DNA of 64,000 nt from DASSFZ01 sp035292585. Its GTDB lineage: Bacteria; Chloroflexota; Anaerolineae; Fen-1058. Made by a program: the position numbers and the translations under genes. Below are positions 16,157-25,325 of this stretch, piece after piece (positions within the stretch are counted from its first letter, which is position 1; every line of letters begins with the position of its first letter). Under the pieces are notes generated by a model, which had not been told where the DNA came from, did no database searches, and saw only the letters and a program-made list of their open reading frames with translations. The DNA lies in contig DATDPU010000138.1 of the NCBI GenBank assembly GCA_035292585.1, forward strand, positions 1 to 64,000. The letters run 5' to 3'.

Positions 16157-17815
16157 ATGGCGAATCCCGATCGCAGGTTCCTTCACCGTGTACTCCTTTG
16201 CTGCCTGCTGCTCCTGTACTGGACGATTTCACTGCACAACTTAACGATTGTGCCGCGCGTATACGAGGATGAACCCTGGCAAGCCTCGACCGGCTGGAAG
16301 CTGGCGACCGACGGCCTATTCGGCAGCGACCTGTTTGCCGGGTTCTATGGGATGGATCAGCGTTACTATGGCTACCTGCCGCTTCATCCGTTCGTGCTCG
16401 CGGTATTGTTTCGATTCACCGGTGTGGGGCTATTTCAGGCCCGCTTTGCGACGGTCGCGCTGGGGCTGCTTACGCTCGCATTAACCTATCGTCTTGCGCA
16501 GCGTCTATTCAAAGATGCACGTGTCGGCGTGTTGGCCGTGCTGTTTCTCATCTCGGTCCGATTGACCGGCCTGACGCCGAGCCAATTGACCGGTATCCTG
16601 TTCCTCGATATGGCGCGCATCTCGCGCTATGACATGCTCGTGCCGGTGTTCGGCCTGGCGGCGTTACACGTTTACCTGACCGCACGCGAGCGCGGCCGCG
16701 CCCGTTGGTATGTGCTCACAGGCATGCTGGCGGGCCTGGCCGGCCTGTCGCACCTGTACGGCGTGTTCTACCTGCCTGTGTTGCTGGCGCTGATCACTTG
16801 GAATAAGAGTGATCAAAGCCGAACACACATTATAGACGTTGAGAGCGGGTCTTCCGAAACGACTCAGCGCCCTCCGCGTCTCGGCGGCGAAACGCCTCGC
16901 GCTCTAGCCATCGCTGCGGCGTTGCTCGGCTTCAGCCTAACGTGGCTGCCTTACCTGGTGTATGTGCTCGGCGACATCTACGACTGGCAAGGCCAAACAC
17001 GCGGCTACGGCGATCGATTCGATCTGCTGAACCCGGGCTGGTATTTGCAGAATCTCCTTCGAGAGCCGCACCGTTATGGCCCAGGCTTAGGGCCGATCGG
17101 GCCGGGCTGGCTGCTGCGGATCGGCTTGTGGAGCACGCTGATCGTCTTGCCGCTGTCGCTCATCGCGCTGGCGCGGCGTGCGTGGCGGCAGCGCGATCGC
17201 TCCGCGCAGGCGGTCGTCGTCCCCGCCGTGCTGCTGCCGACGCTGTTCGCTTTTCTGATCCGCCTGAAGCTGGTCAACTACACACTTGCCTTCGCGCCGT
17301 TTTTTGCGTTGGCAGCGGGGTGGGGCAGTATCATGTTGTGGGCTGGGCGCTCGCGTGGGCTTCGACTTGGGTTGGTTGTGATCCTATTGGCCGTCGTGAC
17401 CGAGGGGGTGTTTCGGGTTGCCGCACTGGAGTCGGCGGCCGCGACGACGACACCCTACTACGCCTTTATCGATCGGGTGCGGCGCGAGATACCCAATGGC
17501 GCGCGGGTGCTAGGATTACACAACTACTGGTTCGGCCTGGAAGACTTCGATTATCGATCGTTTGCGGCGCCGCTCTGGTGGAGCGAGGCTCACAACGAGC
17601 CTCGTCCGCTGTCACTGGACGAGGGGTTAGACCAGATCGCGCCGGACATCGTGCTGATCGACTCGCGCTTGCGTGAATACTTTGCCGGAGATACCCAAAA
17701 CGGCGGCGCGAACGAGGCGCTTTTCGATCGCTGGTTGGCTCGGCATCGGGCCGAACGGGTCGATCGTATCGAGGACCCCACCTATGGGGTGATCGAGATC
17801 TTCCGAGTTGAGTAG
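16157..17815 (+). CDS. GT-C family membrane glycosyltransferase (ArnT/PMT-like)
   Basis: The 552-residue protein starts at ATG 16157, just before the first hydrophobic helix. The first loop contains YEDEPWQASTGWKLATDG, the acidic catalytic-type loop of GT-C enzymes that use polyprenyl-phosphate sugars. Eight or more helices follow and then a C-terminal soluble segment (DRVRREIPNGARVLGL). An in-frame repeat fragment (about 16802-16905, ETTQRPPRLGGETPRAL) shares the ccgcgtctcggcgg arm found at 45041-45090. Confidence 0.75.
   Translation: MANPDRRFLHRVLLCCLLLLYWTISLHNLTIVPRVYEDEPWQASTGWKLATDGLFGSDLFAGFYGMDQRYYGYLPLHPFVLAVLFRFTGVGLFQARFATVALGLLTLALTYRLAQRLFKDARVGVLAVLFLISVRLTGLTPSQLTGILFLDMARISRYDMLVPVFGLAALHVYLTARERGRARWYVLTGMLAGLAGLSHLYGVFYLPVLLALITWNKSDQSRTHIIDVESGSSETTQRPPRLGGETPRALAIAAALLGFSLTWLPYLVYVLGDIYDWQGQTRGYGDRFDLLNPGWYLQNLLREPHRYGPGLGPIGPGWLLRIGLWSTLIVLPLSLIALARRAWRQRDRSAQAVVVPAVLLPTLFAFLIRLKLVNYTLAFAPFFALAAGWGSIMLWAGRSRGLRLGLVVILLAVVTEGVFRVAALESAAATTTPYYAFIDRVRREIPNGARVLGLHNYWFGLEDFDYRSFAAPLWWSEAHNEPRPLSLDEGLDQIAPDIVLIDSRLREYFAGDTQNGGANEALFDRWLARHRAERVDRIEDPTYGVIEIFRVE
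16802..16905. repeat. In-frame repeat fragment in GT-C gene
   Basis: The segment includes agcgccctccgcgtctcggc, which matches one arm of palindromes at 40371-40435 and 45041-45090. It encodes a polar stretch between membrane helices and keeps the frame. Confidence 0.6.
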
Positions 17816-17881
17816 CCAAATTACGGCATCCGGCCAGCGGCAGTGCCAGCCGCCGAGCGGAAAGTCGAGTAGCAGAACCTC

Positions 17882-19894
17882 ATGTCGGCCTCGCGAACTG
17901 TGCCAGTCGATAAGTTTAGAAGAGCGATCTATGCTGGATTCGCACTCGCGTTGCTGGTTGCGACGGTGATCTTTCTGCGTCAGGCGCAATGGGTGGCCGA
18001 GTCGATCGTTCCGATCGTGCGCCTGTGGCCCGACGCCGACGCGCAATATCGAGCACAGCTGCACGGGATTCCCTACGATCTGCTCCGCGCTGCCGATGCG
18101 GTCTTGCCGCGCGCTGCAACCGTGCTGCTCGTCACGCCAGGCCGCGATGTGCGGCATCAAGAGTACACGGCATTCCATCGGGCCTTGTACTTCCTGACGC
18201 CGCGCCCGATCTGGTGGCTATCACCCGCGCCGCCCGATGGCGCCTGGGAATCGCGCTGGTGGGTCTCGGCTCCGGCAACAGCCGAGTCCGTGCAAGCCCT
18301 GGCCGTGGAAAAAGGCGCATCTTACGTGCTGGCTTATGGTTTAGCGCAACCGCTGTCGATTGGCCAGAAGGTGCTTGAACGAGATGACGGCTTCCTGCTT
18401 AAACTGGACAATGCAGGAAGCGCCACCATTCCCGCTGCTCGATTGGAGTATGCTGGAACCTTGTGGCCCGTTCAGTTGGCTTTGGCTGTTGGCGTCATGG
18501 GCTTGCTGGGCCATGCCGCGTTGGCGCTCATCGGCCGGGCAGGCTATCGATCGAAAGGCGTCGAAGCGGTATCCATGGCCTGGCTGCTGGGAGCCGGGCT
18601 TACGTCGATCGGGATGTTCTGGTTGAACGTGCTGGGCGTGTCGTTGCAGGGGCAGCGCCTGGGGTTGACACTGTTGGCTCTTGGCGGGGTGGCATTGCGA
18701 GGCTATCTGAAAAAGTTACGCCGTCAGACCTCCGAGGTCTACCACCAGAGTATTCCCCGGTTTCAGTTCCGCCAAGGGAAAGACCTCGGAGGTCTATCGC
18801 TCGTTCGTCCCTCAAGGCGTTCAGCGTTGGTGTTGCTCCTTGTGCTTTTGTTAATCGTTCACATCGCTTATGTCGCGGTGCTCGCGAGCGGCCGCCCGCT
18901 CGATATCTGGGACAGCTGGGTGACGTGGGGCATGAAGGCGCGCACGATTTTCCTTAACGACGGGATTTCGCCTGCGGTGTATGCCGAGCCGTCGCGCGCC
19001 GTCACCCACCTGGATTACCCGCTGCTGATGCCGATGCTTGAGGCCTGGATTTACGCCTGGCTCGGCGCGCCCGACGATCGATTCGCCGGCGTCGTATCGA
19101 TCTGGTTCTACCTGGCGCTGTTGGGCTTGTGCTATTCGGCGGCGCGCCGGCGAGGCGCGTCGGCGCTCTTCGCGCTGGTCGTCACGACGACGATGGCAAC
19201 AATGGCGTCCCTGGCGCTGGGGGCCGGTTTGGTCTTCGCCGATGTGCCGCTGGCGGCTTTTGCTACGCTCGCGGCAGTGTATTTGATCCGATGGCTGAAG
19301 GATCGCTCCTGGGGCACGCTCATCATCGCTGCGATAGCTGCCGGGCTGATGGTATGGACGAAGCGCGAGGGTGTCGTGCTGCTTGCCGCGCTGTGCTTGT
19401 CGATTCTTCTGGTCGGCCGGGACATCCGGCGCACGTGGGTGGGTATCGGCGCGCTGCTCTTCGCCGCCCTGCTATTTGTCGGGCCGTGGTGGTTGCTTCT
19501 AGTTCTAAACGGAGTTGCCAACACCGACTTCGCGCCTATCACCTGGACGACATTTCAAGCTAACTTGGGCCGCCTGCCAACGATTGCCTGGATGATGTTC
19601 GGTAGTTTGATCAGCGTGAACTGGAACTATGTCTGGCCCATCTGCGGATTGATCGGGGGAAGTCTGCTCATCGGGCGTTTAAAGCGCGAGAATACTCAAC
19701 CGGCGCTCGACTCAACTGCGAATCTATATCTGCTGATAGCAGCCTGTTATCTGGGTCTGATGAGCTTGAGTTACATCTTCTCGGCCTATGCGCCCTATCA
19801 GCAGCACGTCGCCAGCTCGGTCGATCGGCTGGTGGCGCACGTCGCGCCGTTGCCTGTCCTGTGGCTGGCGCACCAGAGTGTCGGGAAGAGGTAG
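17882..19894 (+). CDS. Large polytopic membrane protein, GT-C-like
   Basis: The 670-residue protein has a first helix at about 14-36, an extracytoplasmic domain of about 170 residues with VLLVTPGRDVRHQEY, then about 10 helices. A loop with DIWDSWVTWGMKARTIF lies near residue 340. The helical half resembles GT-C transferases. A palindrome with 15-bp arms (18726-18740 and 18781-18795) is in frame in the connecting region and encodes a polar stretch. Role in envelope glycan assembly is inferred from neighbours. Confidence 0.6.
   Translation: MSASRTVPVDKFRRAIYAGFALALLVATVIFLRQAQWVAESIVPIVRLWPDADAQYRAQLHGIPYDLLRAADAVLPRAATVLLVTPGRDVRHQEYTAFHRALYFLTPRPIWWLSPAPPDGAWESRWWVSAPATAESVQALAVEKGASYVLAYGLAQPLSIGQKVLERDDGFLLKLDNAGSATIPAARLEYAGTLWPVQLALAVGVMGLLGHAALALIGRAGYRSKGVEAVSMAWLLGAGLTSIGMFWLNVLGVSLQGQRLGLTLLALGGVALRGYLKKLRRQTSEVYHQSIPRFQFRQGKDLGGLSLVRPSRRSALVLLLVLLLIVHIAYVAVLASGRPLDIWDSWVTWGMKARTIFLNDGISPAVYAEPSRAVTHLDYPLLMPMLEAWIYAWLGAPDDRFAGVVSIWFYLALLGLCYSAARRRGASALFALVVTTTMATMASLALGAGLVFADVPLAAFATLAAVYLIRWLKDRSWGTLIIAAIAAGLMVWTKREGVVLLAALCLSILLVGRDIRRTWVGIGALLFAALLFVGPWWLLLVLNGVANTDFAPITWTTFQANLGRLPTIAWMMFGSLISVNWNYVWPICGLIGGSLLIGRLKRENTQPALDSTANLYLLIAACYLGLMSLSYIFSAYAPYQQHVASSVDRLVAHVAPLPVLWLAHQSVGKR
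18726..18795. repeat. In-frame palindrome (agacctccgaggtct arms)
   Basis: Left arm agacctccgaggtct (18726-18740) and right arm agacctcggaggtct (18781-18795) are reverse complements separated by 40 bases. Relatives of the gacct...aggtc type serve as intergenic hairpins at 48435-48477 and 56543-56578. Confidence 0.85.
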
Positions 19895-19900
19895 GCGATT

Positions 19901-21187
19901 GTGTCGTGGCGGGTCGTCCTCCTCGACTGCTTAGGCCGCCGTGAACGAGCGCGCATGGCCGCGATCCTCGTGCTGGGCTTGCTCATCCGGCTGCCCTTCG
20001 CCCCGATCGATTTTCGCGCCTCGAACGACCTCGACGTTTACAAACATTGGGGACGGACGGCGCACGCGACGGGCTTGCTGACCCTCTACGAGCGCACGAG
20101 CGCCAATTATCCGCCGTTGCTGCTTTACTGGTTCAGCGGCGCGGCAGCGATCGAGGCGCACATCGCTCCTGAGTCAGGCGATAAAGTGTTGACGGCGCTG
20201 ATCAAGCTGCCTTCGATGTTGGCGGATGTGCTTACAGCCGCGCTCATCGCATCGATGGTAAGGGGCGGGCGGCCCGGTCGTCGATTATTCATCTGTGGCC
20301 TATACACCTTCAATCCCGCTATCTGGTATGTCTCGACTTACTGGGGGCAGACCGATTCGGTCTATACTTTATTCCTCGTCGCGTGTGTGATCGCCTTATC
20401 ACGGCGCGCCATCCTCTCAGCGTGGGCGCTGTATGTGCTGGCGTTGGGAACGAAAATTCAGAGCGTCGCGCTCGCGCCGCTGCTCATCAGCGCGACCGGG
20501 GCGCGGAGCGGAGTGTACGCGCTTGCGCGCGGGTTCGCCATCGCCGCCATAACCGGAGCAATTATCGCCGGGCCGTGGCTGCTGAGCGGTCGCATCGGCG
20601 AGGTCGTCCAATCTTCGCTCACCACGCCGAACACAGCGCCTCGGCTCGATGTGAGCGGTTATAACTTGTGGTATCTGGTGCGCCTGGGGCGCGTCCACAA
20701 CTTCAGCTCGACACACCATCCGGCCAGCCTGCCATTTTCGTATCAAACGTTAAGTCTGATATTGTTTGGCGTGTGTGTTGCCTTCATTGCTCTGTTGACT
20801 TGGCGGCAGCGGGCGCGGTCGCTGGCGCTGCCGGCGGCGCTGCTGTGTATAAGCCTGTTCATGCTGCTCACCGAAGTGCACGAACGCCACCTGTTTCCGG
20901 CGCTGGCTCTTCTCTTGCTGACTGTTGCGCGGCAGCCCGATTTGAATGCGCTCTTGGAAAGACGAAGTTTGTGGCGGGCTTATGGCCTGTTGTCGCTAAC
21001 TTTTCTGTTCAACCTGGTCACGGTTGCGCCCTTCACTCCGTTATTGGGGACGAACCTGATTGCAGCGCCGATCGATTCGCCCGGTGTGCTGATGCTCAAA
21101 GCATTGTCCGTGTTGGTTGCCGCGGTCAATCTCATTCTCTTCGCCTGGCTGATCAAAGTATATGCCCAAGATGCTCGCCATGCGTAG
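19901..21187 (+). CDS. GT-C mannosyltransferase-like membrane protein
   Basis: The 428-residue protein (GTG start with gaagagg upstream) has a first loop NDLDVYKHWG and the signature FNPAIWYVSTYWGQTDSVY near residue 150, as in PIG-M/Alg-type and related bacterial GT-C proteins where WGQ.D is conserved. About 10 helices are visible, with a late LLTEVHERHLFPAL motif common to this group. It would use a polyprenyl-phosphate sugar donor. The 3' end overlaps the next gene by 26 bases if the latter begins at 21162. Confidence 0.75.
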   Translation: MSWRVVLLDCLGRRERARMAAILVLGLLIRLPFAPIDFRASNDLDVYKHWGRTAHATGLLTLYERTSANYPPLLLYWFSGAAAIEAHIAPESGDKVLTALIKLPSMLADVLTAALIASMVRGGRPGRRLFICGLYTFNPAIWYVSTYWGQTDSVYTLFLVACVIALSRRAILSAWALYVLALGTKIQSVALAPLLISATGARSGVYALARGFAIAAITGAIIAGPWLLSGRIGEVVQSSLTTPNTAPRLDVSGYNLWYLVRLGRVHNFSSTHHPASLPFSYQTLSLILFGVCVAFIALLTWRQRARSLALPAALLCISLFMLLTEVHERHLFPALALLLLTVARQPDLNALLERRSLWRAYGLLSLTFLFNLVTVAPFTPLLGTNLIAAPIDSPGVLMLKALSVLVAAVNLILFAWLIKVYAQDARHA

Positions 21188-22421
21188 GCTGGGCTCTCCA
21201 CACATCAAGTCCGTGTTTAGCCAAGTGGGGTTGCCCGCGGCTCTCCTCGTCGTCGGCTGGCTGTTTCTAGCGCAGACGGTCGTCCCTGCGGCGGGTCAAC
21301 TCACGCACGGCTTCTCGGCTTACTATACAGCGGGACGTGTCGTCTTGGCGGGTGAACCCGGCGCGCGCCTTTACGATGAAGCCTGGTTTGCCGATCGGGT
21401 GACGGAGTTGAGCGGCGGCCAGGCGCGGGATATCTTTCTGGCGACCCCTCCGGCTTCGGCCGTGCTGTGGTTGCCGCTGGCGCTTTTACCGATCGAAGCG
21501 GCGCGCATTGTCTGGACGTGGTTGAACGTGGCGTTACTGGCCCTGGCGCTGGGGCTGATCGCGCACGAGTTGCGGGTCGGGTGGCAGTCGATTGGATTTG
21601 TCGGTTTGGCGGCGCTGTTCACGCTGGCCGCGCCGGTTCGCGAGCAATTTCAGCTCGGCCAGATGTACGTGTTGCTGTTGTGGCTGCACACCATCGGCTG
21701 GCGCGCGTTCATTCACGAACGTGATCGCGTTGCCGGCATTATGCTGGGCCTGGCGTTGGCGCTGAAGTTTTCCGGTTGGCCGATCGGGCTGGTGCTGCTG
21801 GCCTACCGCCGTTGGCGGGCGGCGGGCTGGGCAGCTGTAACCGTTTTCGCCGTCGTGCTCTTCACGCTGCCGTTCGTCGGCTGGGAAGCGTGGCGCGAAT
21901 GCCTCTTCGTCGAAGTACCGGCGGTCGTCCGCAGCGCTTACGCGCCCGTGCCGGCCTATCAAACCACAACCGGATTCTGGCAGCACCTATTCCGCTACGA
22001 CCCGCTTACCAACCCCGGCCCGATCGCTGATATACTTCCCGTTGCCATCGCGCTTACGCTCCTGACGACGGTTGCAGCGGTGTGGGCCGTGCTGAAGTGG
22101 CGCGATTCGGCGAGCGCGTCGTTTGCCGCCGCCGTCGCGCTGACCGAATTGCTCAGCCCGGCCGCCGAGCAATACCATTACGTGTTGTTGCTGCTGCCCC
22201 TGGCCGTGTTGTGGCATGCGGTGTGGCTGCGGCGCTCGATTGGCTTGTTGTTCGGCGCGATGGCTGCGACATTCTTGATCGCCTGGCCGCTGGCTTACAA
22301 GGACCCGGCAGCGGCGACGGGTTGGAATGCGCTGTTGCACTATCCGCGCTTGTATGGTGGATGGGTAGTGTTCGGCGCGCTGATTACGCTCAAACAAAAA
22401 CTTCATTCGGATTCAACCTGA
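21162..22421 (+). CDS. GT87 (DUF2029)-like membrane mannosyltransferase
   Basis: The 419-residue polytopic protein has the GT87-type opening loop (FSAYYTAGRVVLAGEPGARLYD) and a later QFQLGQMYVLLLWL helix followed by GIMLGLALALKFSGWPIGL, matching the Q.GQ and K..P pattern of DUF2029 proteins such as mycobacterial PimE-like transferases. In-frame ATGs at 21171 and 21180 are alternative starts. It overlaps the upstream gene. The coding end is 8 bases before a decanucleotide repeat array. Confidence 0.75.
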   Translation: MPKMLAMRRLGSPHIKSVFSQVGLPAALLVVGWLFLAQTVVPAAGQLTHGFSAYYTAGRVVLAGEPGARLYDEAWFADRVTELSGGQARDIFLATPPASAVLWLPLALLPIEAARIVWTWLNVALLALALGLIAHELRVGWQSIGFVGLAALFTLAAPVREQFQLGQMYVLLLWLHTIGWRAFIHERDRVAGIMLGLALALKFSGWPIGLVLLAYRRWRAAGWAAVTVFAVVLFTLPFVGWEAWRECLFVEVPAVVRSAYAPVPAYQTTTGFWQHLFRYDPLTNPGPIADILPVAIALTLLTTVAAVWAVLKWRDSASASFAAAVALTELLSPAAEQYHYVLLLLPLAVLWHAVWLRRSIGLLFGAMAATFLIAWPLAYKDPAAATGWNALLHYPRLYGGWVVFGALITLKQKLHSDST

Positions 22422-22429
22422 TCCACGAA

Positions 22430-22512
22430 GCCACACGAAGACACACGAAGGGACACGAAGGGACACGAAGGGACACGAAGACACACGAAGGGACACGAAG
22501 GAATACGAAGGA
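22430..22512. repeat. Decanucleotide tandem array (ggacacgaag)
   Basis: Eight or so 10-bp units (acacacgaag or ggacacgaag, ending gaatacgaag) lie between two GT-C genes. The period here is 10 rather than 7. A related cacgaat repeat with period 9-10 is at about 6405-6435. Confidence 0.8.
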
Positions 22513-22617
22513 GCACACCGATTCGGACTTGGTGTGTCTCGCCGTTCCCGGCTCTCCGGTGGGAGCCGGCGGCGCGCCCGGCGTCGTGTACCTTCGTGGA
22601 TAAATCCGTCGAGACAT

Positions 22618-24207
22618 ATGCGCCGATCGATTGACCTCTGGATCGCTTTTGGACTATTCGCCTTCGCGCTCGCCGTGCGCGCGTTCACGCTGCTCGCTCA
22701 TCCCTTCGATGGGTTGTACGGCCAGGACCCGTATGCGTATTACGATTACGCGGCCGCGCTGCGCCCGGCGTTGCTGAACGGGCAAGCGCCCCCGCCGTTC
22801 TTCTGGCCGTTGGGCTATCCGCTGCACGTCGTCGCGGCGTCGTGGATCATGGGGATGAACTCGCAGGCTGCGCAACTGGTCAGCGCAGTCGCGGGCGCGT
22901 TGATCGCGCCGTTGACGTTTGCGTTGGCGCGTGAAGTCTTGTGGAAGCCCGATCCCGCGCAGGCGCGACGAGTGGGCATCGTCGCCGGGCTGATCGTCGC
23001 CACGGCGGGCCAGCTGTTGATTTCCAGCCTGTCGATCATGTCGGATGCGACGGGCCTGGCCTGGGCCACGACCTCGGGCTGGCTGACGCTGCGGTATGCG
23101 CGCACGCTCCGACCCGCCCTGCTGGCCCTGGCCGCGTTCACGCTGGCGATCGCCGTGATCACGCGCTGGGTGTTTGGCCTGCTGGCGCTGCCGTGGGCCG
23201 GTTGCGTATTGCTTGCCTGGCGGCGCGCGCCGCGCTCGATCGGATTCGGCCGGGCGCTGGCGCTGGCGTCGATCGCCGTGATCGTCGGCGGGGCGGTCGT
23301 CGGCGCGCAGTTGCTGTCGGGCGATTCGCATACCGGCGATTTGCAAGTGGTCAGTTGGAACCCCGCGAACGCCTTGCGCAGCGAGGTGGTCAACTCGGAC
23401 GGGACATTTCGGTATAGCCTGCCGATCGGCGTGTTTTACCTGATCCGGCCGCTATTTCATCCCAGTTTTATTTTTCCGCTGCTGGCCCCGCTGTGGTTGG
23501 TTGGGTTAGGCTCGTTATTGTCGAAACCCGCAGGCGGGCATCCCGATGCCCGCCCATCCGAACGGCATAGGGATGCCGTTCTACGGTTTTTCCGACAGGA
23601 ATCAGGCTCGTCGAATCGGGTTGATAGCGCGGCGCGCGTATTGTTGATCGGTTGGCCGTGGATCGTGTACGTGTTCCTGGCCGGGATCGCGTGGCAGAGC
23701 GATCGGTTTTTGCTGACGCTCTTTCCGCCGTTGGCGGTCTGGGTCGGCCTGGGCTTCAATCGGGTGTGGGAGACTCGCCCACACTGGCGGCGAGGCTTGA
23801 GTCTCTTCACGCTGGTTGCGCTGGCGGGTGCGCTGCTTTGGTCGCTGCGCACCGCCGGCGATTTCGTCGAGCGCAACAAGAACGCCGATCTGGCGCGGGC
23901 GCAACACGTCGCCGCGCAGTTGCCCGGCGGCGCTCAGGTGATCACGTTTGGCGTGACGCTGACGTTGCAGCATTACACCGATCTCGACGCGATCGAAATC
24001 TATCACGAGACACCCGCCTCGCTTGAGGCGCGCGTCTGCGGATCGGACACCGCTTACTTGTACCTCGACGTGGCGAATATCGAAGGCCAGTGGACCGGGC
24101 TTGCGCCGGAGGCGAATTATCGTTGGCTGCGCGAAGGGCCGGGGCTTGAAATGATCGATCAGTTCCAAGGCTTCACTCTGTTCAAGGTGAGAGGAGACTG
24201 CGCGTGA
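22618..24207 (+). CDS. GT-C family membrane glycosyltransferase
   Basis: The 529-residue protein starts at ATG 22618 next to the first helix; the longer frame upstream is arginine-rich and follows the repeat array. The first loop contains GLYGQDPYAYYDYAAALR, a GT-C catalytic-type loop, and FFWPLGYPLHVV matches the W.PGYP pattern of ArnT-like enzymes. An in-frame double palindrome (23534-23580) falls between two helices. The TGA overlaps the GTG of the GT4 gene at 24204. Confidence 0.75.
   Translation: MRRSIDLWIAFGLFAFALAVRAFTLLAHPFDGLYGQDPYAYYDYAAALRPALLNGQAPPPFFWPLGYPLHVVAASWIMGMNSQAAQLVSAVAGALIAPLTFALAREVLWKPDPAQARRVGIVAGLIVATAGQLLISSLSIMSDATGLAWATTSGWLTLRYARTLRPALLALAAFTLAIAVITRWVFGLLALPWAGCVLLAWRRAPRSIGFGRALALASIAVIVGGAVVGAQLLSGDSHTGDLQVVSWNPANALRSEVVNSDGTFRYSLPIGVFYLIRPLFHPSFIFPLLAPLWLVGLGSLLSKPAGGHPDARPSERHRDAVLRFFRQESGSSNRVDSAARVLLIGWPWIVYVFLAGIAWQSDRFLLTLFPPLAVWVGLGFNRVWETRPHWRRGLSLFTLVALAGALLWSLRTAGDFVERNKNADLARAQHVAAQLPGGAQVITFGVTLTLQHYTDLDAIEIYHETPASLEARVCGSDTAYLYLDVANIEGQWTGLAPEANYRWLREGPGLEMIDQFQGFTLFKVRGDCA
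23534..23580. repeat. In-frame double palindrome in GT-C gene
   Basis: Two adjacent hairpins, ggcgggcat/atgcccgcc and aacggcat/atgccgtt, encode GHPDARPSERHRDAV in a loop between membrane helices of the GT-C protein; the reading frame is kept. Confidence 0.75.
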
Positions 24208-25325
24208 AGATCGCGTGGCTCGTGCCGGGTTTCAGCAGCGACGAGCGCGATTGGTGTATCCCCGCGCTGCTCGATCTAGCGCGGGTGATGGCGACGCGGC
24301 ACGATCTGCACGTGTTCGCGTTGCGCTATCCCTATCGGCGCGATCGCTATTCGGTGTTCGGCGCGACGGTGCATGCCATCGGCGGCGCGCATCGCGGCCG
24401 GTGGACGCTGCCGGGTATCTGGCAGGCGATGCTGCGCGCCGTTGCACGGGAGCAGCGCCGCGCACCCTTCGATGCGTTGCACGCCTTCTGGGTGTACGAA
24501 CCGGGCCTCCTCGCCACCTGGCTCAAGCGGCAACTCGGCGTGCGCACCGTGATCAGCTTCGCCGGCGGTGAGGTGATCCATTTGCCGGCGATCGCCTACG
24601 GCTACGGCGGGCGGCGCTGGTTGATGCGGGTCATGCGTTGGGCGTTGCCGCAGATCGATGTCGTCACCGCTGGATCGCGCCTGCTGCTCGACCACGCGCG
24701 CAAGCGGTTCAAGCTGCCGGACGAACGCTGGGCTTTCGCGCCGTTAGGAGTTGACCTCGACCTGTTTTCGCCGGGCAACCCTGTGCCGCGCACGGGCGCT
24801 CGGACGATTCTGAATGTCGGCTCGCTGCAACCGGTGAAGGGCCAGGCGACTTTGATCCGGGCGTTCCGGTTCGTCGTCGATCGCGAGCCTCAGGCGCGCT
24901 TGCTGATCCTCGGCGCGGGGCCGCTGCGCCAGGAGCTGGAAGCGCTGGCGCACGAGTTGAACCTGGACGAGCGGGTGACGTTGGCGGGCGATGTGCCGCA
25001 CGAGCAGTTGCCCGGTCTGCATCGCGCGGCGGCGCTGTTCGTGCAGGCATCACTGCACGAAGCGCAGGGCATGGCCGTGCTGGAGGCGGCCGCGAGCGGC
25101 TTGCCGATCGTGGGAACGGCCGTCGGCGCGCTGGCCGACCTGGCTCCGGACGCGGCGGTCGTCTCGCCGCCGGACGATCCGATTCGCCTGGCGCAGGCCA
25201 TCCTCTCGGTCACCCACGATCCGGCGCGGTGTGAGGCGCTGCGCGCGGCGGCGCGGGCGCGCGTTGAGGAAGTCTATAGCCTGAGCGCGGCAGCGGATCG
25301 GTTCGAGAGGTTGTATCGTGCGTGA
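24204..25325 (+). CDS. GT4 family glycosyltransferase
   Basis: The 373-residue protein has the GT-B two-domain layout: N-terminal MKIAWLVPGFSSDERDWCIPAL with ISFAGGEVIHLP, and a C-terminal Glycos_transf_1 domain with NVGSLQPVKGQATLIRAF and the E-x7-E motif region HEAQGMAVLEAAASGLPIV near residue 290. It would transfer a sugar from a nucleotide donor in the cytoplasm. The GTG start overlaps the previous stop (GTGA) and the end overlaps the O-antigen ligase gene by 8 bases. Confidence 0.88.
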   Translation: MKIAWLVPGFSSDERDWCIPALLDLARVMATRHDLHVFALRYPYRRDRYSVFGATVHAIGGAHRGRWTLPGIWQAMLRAVAREQRRAPFDALHAFWVYEPGLLATWLKRQLGVRTVISFAGGEVIHLPAIAYGYGGRRWLMRVMRWALPQIDVVTAGSRLLLDHARKRFKLPDERWAFAPLGVDLDLFSPGNPVPRTGARTILNVGSLQPVKGQATLIRAFRFVVDREPQARLLILGAGPLRQELEALAHELNLDERVTLAGDVPHEQLPGLHRAAALFVQASLHEAQGMAVLEAAASGLPIVGTAVGALADLAPDAAVVSPPDDPIRLAQAILSVTHDPARCEALRAAARARVEEVYSLSAAADRFERLYRA